From Clostridium sp. UBA6640 (GTDB lineage: Bacteria; Bacillota; Clostridia; Clostridiales; Clostridiaceae): a stretch of 10,498 bases of DNA. Each line of letters begins with the position of its first letter. The stretch's first letter is position 1. The position numbers and the translations under genes are program-made. This document shows, one piece after another, positions 5,660 through 10,498 of the stretch. Location of the stretch: contig NZ_DKLM01000126.1 in assembly GCF_002455975.1 (NCBI RefSeq), positions 7,443 to 17,940 on the forward strand, in the 5' to 3' direction. Under the pieces are notes generated by a model. That model was not told the DNA's origin. It did no database searches and saw only the letters and a list, made by a program, of their open reading frames with translations.

Positions 5660-6398
5660 GTGATAAACTTTAAAATTGCTATAGATTATGGTCATATACT
5701 TAGCGATGCTGATTATGGATCAGTAGGAATTAAGGCAGAATCTAACTTAACAAGAGAAGTAGGAATTAAAGTTATAAGTAAATTAAAAGCATTAGGTCAT
5801 ACTGTTATAAATTGCACTGTAGATACTTGTAATATTTTAGAAGAAAGTTTAGGCTATAGAGTAAAGTAAGCCAATAACAACAATGTAGATTTATTTATTA
5901 GCATAAATTTTAAATGCCTATAATGGACAGGTATGTGAAACAGAAATATATACATGGGACGGCGAATAATTTCAAGAAGCTACTAGAGTATTAAATAATT
6001 TAGTAGGGATTGGATATGCAAACCGAGAAATTAAAGATGGTAGCAATTTATATGTAATAAGAAATACAAAAACTAAAGCAAAGTTAATAGGGTGCTACTT
6101 TCGTGATAATAAAGATGATATGAATAAATATGATTCGGAAAAGATAGTTAGTGCAATTGTAGAAGGGATTGTAGGTAAAGCTACACATAATAATAGTAAT
6201 AATAATTGGTGCTCTTTAAATAGAAAGCTAGGTATTGTTACTGCTAAAGACGGTTTAAATGTAAGGCAGAGTAAATCTACTAATAGCAAAATAGTAAGTG
6301 TTTTAAAGCCAAGAGAAAAAGTAAGATTATACAGAAAAGAGGGGGATTGGATACAAATTTACTATGGGGAACATGGTGGTTATGTGTGTGCGGATTAG
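5660..6398 (+). pseudogene. N-acetylmuramoyl-L-alanine amidase endolysin with SH3 domain, broken
   Basis: This is a remnant of a phage lysin that cut the amide bond between muramic acid and the peptide stem. The Amidase_3 part begins KIAIDYGH, with the zinc-binding H and the downstream E of KAESNLT, but is stopped by TAA 5867-5869. Beyond it an extra A near 5912 shifts the frame, and a second stop TAA lies at 5967-5969. The frame then stays open to 6398 through DGSNLYVIRNTKTKAK, MNKYDSEKIVSAIVEGIVGK, an asparagine-rich linker and a bacterial SH3 domain (about 6232-6395, DGLNVRQSKSTNSKI). Two further catalytic changes are seen: SINFNA where SIHFNA is expected, and LIGCYF where LIECCF is expected. 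No ATG or properly spaced start follows AAGGGTG at 5654-5660; the GTG at 5660 is too close. The frame from ATG 6120 is only the 3' part of this gene. Confidence 0.85.
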
Positions 6399-6415
6399 AT
6401 AGATATATTGTAATG

Positions 6416-6460
6416 GAAGGTAGTTTCTAGGGTGAAACTTAGGAGCTACTTTCTATTTTT
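6416..6460 (+). terminator. Probable terminator after the endolysin remnant
   Basis: GAAGGTAG (6416-6423) pairs with CTACTTTC (6446-6453), eight pairs with one G-U. The inner TTTC/GAAA pairing gives a branched or bulged stem, and TATTTTTATTT follows. It lies 17 bases after the SH3 domain stop codon. Confidence 0.5.
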
Positions 6461-6603
6461 ATTTGTATATATGTATTTAATTATCTATATTATTATATCT
6501 TACATTAATAATATATTCTGTGTAAATAGGGGAATTAAAGTTATAATGAATGCTTGGTTGTATAAAATGTTAAGATGTTAATGTACATAAAGGGGGAGAT
6601 TTT

Positions 6604-7011
6604 ATGAAAAAAATATTATCAGCAATTATAATTTCTATATCTATGCTTTTTTTATTAGTTGGATGTGGTAATTCTAAAGCTAAAGATGTCACAATAGACT
6701 CTATAAAACAATCATTTACTGATGCTGGAATGACAGTTGGAGAAAATAAAGAAGTTATGTATCAAATGATTGGAGCAAATAATGGAATTAAGTTTGATAT
6801 AAACGATGATACAGTTGAATTGTACTTCTATGATAGTAAGAATCTATTAGAAAATGGGAAGGAATATACTAAACAAGCAAAAGAAGGTGAAGTATCTTTA
6901 ATGGGTAAAAATATGCCAGTACTTTACAAAGATGGGTTCATGTTACTTAACTACGATGATCATAAAGATAAGGATAAAATAGTTGAAACATTTAATAACA
7001 ATTTTAAATAG
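6604..7011 (+). CDS. Small predicted lipoprotein, 135 aa
   Basis: The N-terminus is a textbook lipoprotein signal: KK, a hydrophobic stretch (residues 4-18) and the lipobox LVGC with C21 as the lipidated cysteine, followed by GNSKAKD. The mature part of about 115 residues is soluble, has no further cysteine, and would be anchored on the outer face of the cell membrane. A very strong AAAGGGGGAGA precedes the ATG. I do not recognise the mature domain (SIKQSFTDAGMTVGENKEV and beyond). It is the only apparently intact gene inside the phage-like element. Phages do carry lipoproteins that block superinfection, but nothing in the sequence proves that role, and an ordinary chromosomal origin remains possible. 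A TATAAT at 6542-6547 and TGTATAAAAT near 6559 are promoter candidates without a clear -35. Confidence 0.78.
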   Translation: MKKILSAIIISISMLFLLVGCGNSKAKDVTIDSIKQSFTDAGMTVGENKEVMYQMIGANNGIKFDINDDTVELYFYDSKNLLENGKEYTKQAKEGEVSLMGKNMPVLYKDGFMLLNYDDHKDKDKIVETFNNNFK

Positions 7012-7019
7012 AAAAATAA

Positions 7020-7070
7020 TTCAACTAAAGCAAAAAGGGAACTGAAAATCACAAATTCTCTTTTGTTGAA
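7020..7070 (+). terminator. Long imperfect hairpin after the lipoprotein gene
   Basis: TTCAAC at 7020-7025 pairs with GTTGAA at 7065-7070. An inner arm CAAAAAGGGAA pairs imperfectly with TTCTCTTTTG. There is no U-tract after it, so it may protect the 3' end rather than terminate. It begins nine bases after the lipoprotein stop. Confidence 0.4.
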
Positions 7071-7094
7071 TCTTAACATATGATGTAAATAAAG

Positions 7095-7137
7095 AAGGGT
7101 TATTAGGAATTGTACCTATTAATCCTTTTGTTATTTT
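7095..7137 (+). terminator. Probable terminator of the lipoprotein gene
   Basis: AAGGGTTATTAGG (7095-7107) pairs with CCTATTAATCCTT (7115-7127) with one G-U and one mismatch across a seven-base loop. TTGTTATTTT follows. Together with the hairpin at 7020 it closes the lipoprotein transcript. Confidence 0.6.
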
Positions 7138-7315
7138 AAATATATTAATATGTAGTGTTTTTATAACCTATTGTTCCTGCAATCGCAGTAAAGTAATTTA
7201 TATCTTATATTTATAAATGTGAAGGATTAATTTAACTATTGGTGTGAATTTAGTATTAAAAATACAAGCAATTAGTATCCTGAGATATCTATAGTTGTAC
7301 TCATATCTCGTAAAC

Positions 7316-7369
7316 ATGTTCGGATGTTCAAGAGAAAATTTAGCTAAATATTTTAAGGGTATGTGATAA
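7316..7369 (+). repeat. Right, internally deleted copy of the regulator 3' end (putative attR)
   Basis: Fifty-four bases match the end of the Crp/Fnr gene exactly except that 84 bases are missing between two AGAGAAA words. In the regulator's frame it reads MFGCSRE joined directly to NLAKYFKGM and a TGA stop; the deletion removes exactly 28 codons. Upstream, a weaker match remains (SYLVN here against TYLAN in the gene; 18 of 24 bases). After that similarity fades and stops appear in frame. It is a gene fragment, not a gene. The position, facing asrA, suggests it is the original chromosomal gene end displaced by the element. Confidence 0.65.
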
Positions 7370-7388
7370 AAATCACATACTTTTTTTT
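7359..7388 (+). terminator. Terminator overlapping the end of the regulator fragment
   Basis: GTATGTGAT (7359-7367) pairs perfectly with ATCACATAC (7372-7380) across AAAA, followed by eight T. The left arm includes the fragment's last codon and stop. In the full-length gene the bases after the stop differ and this hairpin cannot form. It therefore probably represents the regulator gene's own ancestral terminator, left next to asrA. Confidence 0.85.
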
Positions 7389-7424
7389 ATATATCAATTA
7401 GAATTAGGGTGAGTAGTAGGGAAA

Positions 7425-7458
7425 TTATTGTTAATGGTAGTGGATTAATTAACAATAA
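7425..7458. promoter_or_regulatory. Inverted repeat upstream of asrA
   Basis: TTATTGTTAAT (7425-7435) and ATTAACAATAA (7448-7458) are perfect 11-base arms separated by 12 bases, and there is no T run after them. It ends at the base before the next inverted repeat. It could be an operator for a dimeric protein. Confidence 0.4.
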
Positions 7459-7534
7459 ATAGTGAAATTTTCGAAATAAACTTAATATCCAGATGATTCA
7501 AATCATATTCTTATAATATTCAAAATTTCACTAT
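7459..7534. promoter_or_regulatory. Nested inverted-repeat control region of the asr operon
   Basis: Perfect 13-base arms ATAGTGAAATTTT (7459-7471) and AAAATTTCACTAT (7522-7534) enclose about 50 bases. Nearly concentric with them is an inner palindrome, ATGATTCAAATCAT (7493-7506). Its halves match the FNR half-site pattern TTGAT-N4-ATCAA at four of five positions each. A TATAAT at 7512-7517 and a TATAAA at 7532-7537 are the -10 candidates; neither has a good -35. That would fit a promoter that needs an activator. With the second -10 the inner palindrome would be centred near -44, with the first near -24. Confidence 0.5.
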
Positions 7535-7563
7535 AAAGAATAAAAGTATAGGAGTGTACAATT

Positions 7564-8571
7564 ATGGGAGTTATAATTTCTAAAGATAGGTTTAATGATG
7601 TGCTAAAAAACTTAAATGAAAAATATGAAATATATGCACCTGTAAACCTAAAAGGTAAGGGAACTTTTTCTGACACAGATAGGGTAAGATATGGATTAGT
7701 AAGTTCAATAGAAGAGATTGTAGTTGATGTAAAATCTCATTTTTCTTTTAAAGAAATATTACTACCAATAACTCAAACTTTGTTTTATTTTACAGAAGAT
7801 CAATGGATTGAACCAAAAATTGATAGAAAAGAAATATTGGTATTTTTAAGGAGCTGTGATTTACAAGCTGTAAAAAGAATAGATGAGATGTATTTAAAAA
7901 ATGGTGACAAGGACCCATATTATAAGGCGATTAGAGATAATGTAAAATTTATGTTGATGGACTGCAGTAAGAGCTTTGAAAATTGTTTTTGTGTAAGTAT
8001 GGGTACAAATAAAAGCGATAAATATCATGCAGCAATAAATTTTAGAAATGATGTTGTAGAGCTAGATGTAAAAGATGAAGAGTTATTAGTTTATTTTAAT
8101 GATGTTGAAGGTAGCAGTTGCGAGGTAAAACCAGATTATGTTACAGAAAATTCTGTAAAAGTTAATATACCAGAAAACTTAGATCAAAGAATTTATAATT
8201 CAGATATGTGGAAGGAATATAACTCAAGATGTATTAGTTGTGGAAGATGTAATTTTGTTTGTCCTACTTGTACATGCTTTTCAATGCAAGATATTTTTTA
8301 TAAAGATAATGAGAAAACAGGAGAGAGAAGGAGAGTATGGGCATCTTGCCATGTAGATAATTTTACAGTTATGGCTGGAGGACATGAGTTTAGAAAAGCG
8401 AAAAGTGAAAGAATGAGATTTAAAGTAATGCATAAGGTATATGATTTTAAGAAAAAGTTTGGATACCATATGTGTGTGGGTTGCGGAAGATGTGATGATA
8501 TCTGTCCAGAATATATATCTTTTTCAAATTGCGTAAACAAGCTTAATGATGCTATGGAAGGAGAAAAATAA
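7564..8571 (+). CDS. asrA: Anaerobic sulfite reductase subunit A, iron-sulfur electron carrier
   Basis: A 335-residue cytoplasmic [4Fe-4S] protein that relays electrons from AsrB to the siroheme subunit AsrC for the six-electron reduction of sulfite to sulfide. The N-terminal 220 residues form the family-specific domain (ILVFLRSCDLQAVKRIDEMY is recognisable). The C-terminal part has two ferredoxin-type clusters: C223, C226, C229 and C233 (CISCGRCNFVCP, with extra C236 and C238), and C304, C307, C310 and C314 (CVGCGRCDDICP). Length agrees with AsrA proteins. TAGGAGTG precedes the ATG at 7564. It is the first gene of the operon; its final codons carry the AAGGAG that serves asrB two bases downstream. 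Control probably acts through the inverted-repeat region upstream. Confidence 0.95.
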   Translation: MGVIISKDRFNDVLKNLNEKYEIYAPVNLKGKGTFSDTDRVRYGLVSSIEEIVVDVKSHFSFKEILLPITQTLFYFTEDQWIEPKIDRKEILVFLRSCDLQAVKRIDEMYLKNGDKDPYYKAIRDNVKFMLMDCSKSFENCFCVSMGTNKSDKYHAAINFRNDVVELDVKDEELLVYFNDVEGSSCEVKPDYVTENSVKVNIPENLDQRIYNSDMWKEYNSRCISCGRCNFVCPTCTCFSMQDIFYKDNEKTGERRRVWASCHVDNFTVMAGGHEFRKAKSERMRFKVMHKVYDFKKKFGYHMCVGCGRCDDICPEYISFSNCVNKLNDAMEGEK

Positions 8572-8573
8572 AA

Positions 8574-9365
8574 ATGTCAAATATATATATGCCATTTAAA
8601 TCTAAGATAATTAGTATAAAAAAGCATACAGATATAGAGTATTCCTTTAGAATGGAGTACTACGGGGATGTAAAGCCAGGTCAATTTTTTGAAGTATCAC
8701 TTCCGAGGTATGGTGAAGCACCAATATCTGTATCAGAAATAGGAGAAGGATATATAGAGCTTACCATAAGAAGAGTGGGAGTTGTTACAGATGTAATTCA
8801 TAGCTTTAAACCAGAAGATATTCTTTTCTTAAGAGGACCTTATGGTAATGGTTTCGATATAGATAACTATAAAGATAAAGAGCTTATAGTGGCTGCAGGA
8901 GGAACAGGATTATCTCCAGTTAAAGGTGTTATAGATTATTTTGCAGATAATATTGAAGAATGCAAAAGTTTAACTGTATTAGCAGGTTTTAAAACTATTG
9001 ATAATGTACTCTTTGAAGATAATATAAAAAGATGGAAAAAAACTTCTGATGTTACTATAACAGTAGATAGTGCAGAAGAAGGATATAGTGGAAAGGTCGG
9101 ACTTGTTACAAAATATATACCAGACCTTAAGATAAATAATATAGATGAAGTTCAAGTAATAGTTGTAGGACCTCCAATGATGATGAAATTTACTGTTTTA
9201 GAATTTTTAAAACTAGGAATTAAAGAAGAGAATATTTGGATTTCTCAAGAAAGAAAAATGTGCTGCGGAGTGGGGAAATGCGGTCATTGCAAGATAGATG
9301 ACACATATATTTGCGTGGATGGACCAGTGTTTAATTATATTAAAGGAAAAGCTCTTATAGATTAG
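8574..9365 (+). CDS. asrB: Anaerobic sulfite reductase subunit B, FAD and NAD(P)H-binding
   Basis: A 263-residue flavoprotein of the ferredoxin-NADP reductase / PyrK-like family that takes electrons from reduced pyridine nucleotide and passes them on to AsrA. Seen in order: a beta-barrel FAD domain with APISVS (49-54) and the phosphate-contacting GPYGNGF; the nucleotide-binding AAGGTGLSP (107-115); VVGPPMMMKF near the end of the NAD domain; and a C-terminal [2Fe-2S] site with C231, C236, C239 and C247 (C-x4-C-x2-C-x7-C) plus an extra C230. All cofactor residues appear intact. It starts two bases after the asrA stop using AAGGAG within the asrA 3' end, which suggests coupled translation. It ends 13 bases before asrC. 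Confidence 0.95.
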   Translation: MSNIYMPFKSKIISIKKHTDIEYSFRMEYYGDVKPGQFFEVSLPRYGEAPISVSEIGEGYIELTIRRVGVVTDVIHSFKPEDILFLRGPYGNGFDIDNYKDKELIVAAGGTGLSPVKGVIDYFADNIEECKSLTVLAGFKTIDNVLFEDNIKRWKKTSDVTITVDSAEEGYSGKVGLVTKYIPDLKINNIDEVQVIVVGPPMMMKFTVLEFLKLGIKEENIWISQERKMCCGVGKCGHCKIDDTYICVDGPVFNYIKGKALID

Positions 9366-9378
9366 GGGGGGGAATATT
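9365..9378 (+). promoter_or_regulatory. Run of eight G serving as ribosome binding site of asrC
   Basis: The asrB stop codon TAG is followed directly by more G, making G8 at 9365-9372, then AATATT and the GTG start of asrC at 9379. No AGGAGG is present, so this G run must act as the Shine-Dalgarno sequence. It can pair with the 3' end of 16S rRNA using G-U pairs. Confidence 0.6.
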
Positions 9379-10329
9379 GTGGATATAAATACTAAAAACT
9401 TAAAAAAGAATGCTTTTAGAGTTACTAAGCATAGAGGAAAAGTTGCCATAAGAATAAGAGTACCTGGTGGTTATATGCCAACCAAATATTTTACAATCTT
9501 AAATGAAATTGCAGAGAACTACGGAAATGGTACAGTACATTTAACAACTAGACAGGGGTTTGAAGTTCCAGGTATAGATATGAACAAGATGGATGAAATA
9601 AATAATTTAATTCAACCAATTATAGAAGGTTTAGGAATAAATCAGCTTAATCCCAATAAAGGATACAATGCAGCTGGAACTAGAAATGTATCTGCTTGTA
9701 TCGGCAATAATGTTTGTCCTTTTGGGAATTATAATACCTCTGAATTTGCTTTAAAAATTGAAAAAGCAATTTTCCCAAATGACTATCATGTAAAAATTGC
9801 ATTAACAGGATGTGCTAATGACTGTATAAAAGCAAGAATGCAGGATTTTGGAATTATAGGTATGACAGTACCACAATACGAAAGTTATAGATGTGTCGGT
9901 TGTGAATCTTGCGTTAAGAATTGTAAGAAAAGAGTTACAGGAGCATTGAGGTTTGAAAACTTTAAGGTAGTAAGGGATCATTCTAAATGCGTAGGTTGTG
10001 GAGAATGCGTGGGTAAATGTCCTACAGGTGCATGGTCAAGGAGTACAGATAAATATTATAAGTTAATAATTATGGGTAGAACAGGTAAGAAAAATCCAAG
10101 GATGGCTCAAGATTTTATAAAATGGATAGATGAAGAAAGTATAATTAAAATAATTCTAAACACTTATGAGTATATTGAAGAGTATATTGATAAAGATGCA
10201 CCAGGTGGAAAGGAACATATAGGATATATAGTTGATAGAACAGGATATAGAGAATTTGAAAAGTGGGCATTAAAAGATGTAAAACTTCCAGATATTGCAG
10301 AAGTAGCTGAAAACATTAATTGGTACTAA
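9379..10329 (+). CDS. asrC: Anaerobic sulfite reductase subunit C, siroheme catalytic subunit
   Basis: A 316-residue cytoplasmic enzyme in which sulfite is reduced to sulfide at a coupled siroheme-[4Fe-4S] centre. The ferredoxin-like half domain lies around residues 15-75 (VRVPGG-like start IRVPGGYMPTK, then TTRQGFEVPGI). The siroheme-cluster ligands are C107 and C113 (C-x5-C, ACIGNNVCP) and C145 and C149 (TGCANDC). Two further [4Fe-4S] motifs follow: C172, C175, C178, C182, and C204, C207, C210, C214. This fused ferredoxin insertion is typical of AsrC. The start is GTG at 9379, since no ATG fits and the G run ends six bases earlier. It is the last gene of the operon; a terminator follows about 100 bases later. 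Confidence 0.95.
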   Translation: MDINTKNLKKNAFRVTKHRGKVAIRIRVPGGYMPTKYFTILNEIAENYGNGTVHLTTRQGFEVPGIDMNKMDEINNLIQPIIEGLGINQLNPNKGYNAAGTRNVSACIGNNVCPFGNYNTSEFALKIEKAIFPNDYHVKIALTGCANDCIKARMQDFGIIGMTVPQYESYRCVGCESCVKNCKKRVTGALRFENFKVVRDHSKCVGCGECVGKCPTGAWSRSTDKYYKLIIMGRTGKKNPRMAQDFIKWIDEESIIKIILNTYEYIEEYIDKDAPGGKEHIGYIVDRTGYREFEKWALKDVKLPDIAEVAENINWY

Positions 10330-10427
10330 GTTTCAATAAAAAAACCATGAGTAATTAGAGTCTGCAAATAAATTTGTGTAAAGTCCAATCATTGGCTATT
10401 TGGATACATTATGTTGTTAATTTTATG

Positions 10428-10460
10428 GGATTGTAACTATAAAAGTTACAATCCTATTTT
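10428..10460 (+). terminator. Rho-independent terminator of the asr operon
   Basis: GGATTGTAACT (10428-10438) pairs perfectly with AGTTACAATCC (10444-10454) across ATAAA, followed by TATTTT. The U-tract is short, and the group II intron-like sequence begins immediately after it. The bases between the asrC stop and this hairpin show no gene. Confidence 0.75.
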
Positions 10461-10461
10461 A

Positions 10462-10498
10462 GTGCGCCCAGCATAGGGGCTTTCTTGTCAGTGAAAAA
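10462..10498 (+). mobile_element. Likely 5' end of a group II intron, cut by the window edge
   Basis: GTGCGCCCAGCATAGGGGC begins at 10462. Bacterial group II introns start with GUGYG, and many, including the class IIC introns, start with GUGYGCCC-rGCAU-GGG, the first domain I helix. The CCC/GGG pairing is kept here. Class IIC introns insert just downstream of terminator hairpins; this sequence starts seven bases after the asrC terminator stem. Only 37 bases are visible, so the reverse transcriptase and domains V-VI cannot be checked. Confidence 0.58.

Larger units (their letters stand above)
4746..7369. mobile_element. Decayed phage-like integrative element bounded by att-like repeats
   Basis: The interval lies between two copies of the Crp/Fnr gene end. 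In order it contains remnants of a tyrosine integrase, a BhlA/UviB holin-like gene and an amidase/SH3 endolysin, then one intact lipoprotein gene. Integrase, holin and endolysin together, plus terminal direct repeats placed at a gene's 3' end, are the hallmarks of a prophage or phage-derived element. Structural, replication and repressor genes are absent, so most of the element must have been deleted, if it was ever a full phage. The three phage genes each carry stops or frameshifts, so the element cannot move by itself. Exact boundaries depend on which part of the repeat was the crossover core. Confidence 0.62.

Noticed and set aside
6095..6289. Minus-strand frame over the endolysin remnant
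   Set aside because: It is the complement of recognisable amidase sequence and has no start signals.
6120..6398. Independent SH3-domain gene starting at ATG 6120
   Set aside because: No ribosome binding site precedes it, and the upstream codons in the same frame continue amidase sequence, so it is the 3' part of the broken endolysin.
7316..7369. Small gene starting at the ATG at 7316
   Set aside because: The 16-codon frame is an internally deleted end of the regulator, with no ribosome binding site and a broken DNA-binding motif.
8281..9449. Minus-strand frames across asrA, asrB and the start of asrC
   Set aside because: They lie opposite intact, motif-confirmed asr genes and look like chance frames.
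1..10498. CRISPR arrays, tRNA or rRNA genes
   Set aside because: No regularly spaced repeats and no cloverleaf or rRNA-like GC-rich conserved blocks were seen on either strand.

Overview
This window looks like a chromosomal segment of a low-G+C Firmicute, most likely a Clostridium. The coding sequence is very AT-rich, uses A/T-ending codons and has strong GGAGG-type ribosome binding sites. It carries the clostridial-type dissimilatory sulfite reductase operon asrABC, and its phage fragments (tyrosine integrase, BhlA/UviB holin, amidase endolysin) resemble clostridial phage genes. All genes supported here lie on the + strand.

Layout. (1) 1-2108: a monocistronic Xaa-Pro aminopeptidase gene with its own promoter and terminator. 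(2) About 2109-3514: a patch of foreign look, with a short decayed frame (possibly transposase-derived) followed by a phosphotransferase gene that is far richer in G+C than anything around it, closed by a strong terminator. (3) 3633-4098: a compact two-gene unit for two very small proteins, with a near-consensus promoter, a Fur-like palindrome just downstream of it, and a strong terminator. (4) 4191-4964: a Crp/Fnr-family regulator and its terminator. (5) 4966-7388: a decayed phage-like element with remnants of a tyrosine integrase, a holin-like protein and an amidase/SH3 endolysin, plus one intact lipoprotein gene. It ends in a partial copy of the last 44 codons of the Crp/Fnr gene. (6) 7389-10460: a regulatory region rich in inverted repeats, then asrA-asrB-asrC and a terminator. 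(7) 10462-10498: what looks like the first bases of a group II intron placed directly after that terminator, cut by the window edge.

Main interpretation. The 3' end of the Crp/Fnr gene occurs twice, at 4746-4883 and 7316-7369. The sequence is exactly the same apart from an 84-base in-frame deletion in the second copy, and the integrase remnant lies next to the first copy. This is the pattern left when an integrative element inserts into the 3' end of a gene and restores it. I infer that a small prophage or related element entered the regulator gene, pushed the original gene end and its terminator about 2.5 kb away, and then decayed. Before that event the regulator would have sat directly upstream of asrABC. 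The asr promoter region contains an FNR-like palindrome inside a larger inverted repeat, so the separated regulator is the natural candidate to act there.

How the genes work together. AsrB (FAD, NAD(P)H, [2Fe-2S]) passes electrons through the [4Fe-4S] protein AsrA to the siroheme protein AsrC, which reduces sulfite to sulfide in the cytoplasm. The aminopeptidase, phosphotransferase and small-protein unit are independent transcription units with no evident link to sulfite reduction.
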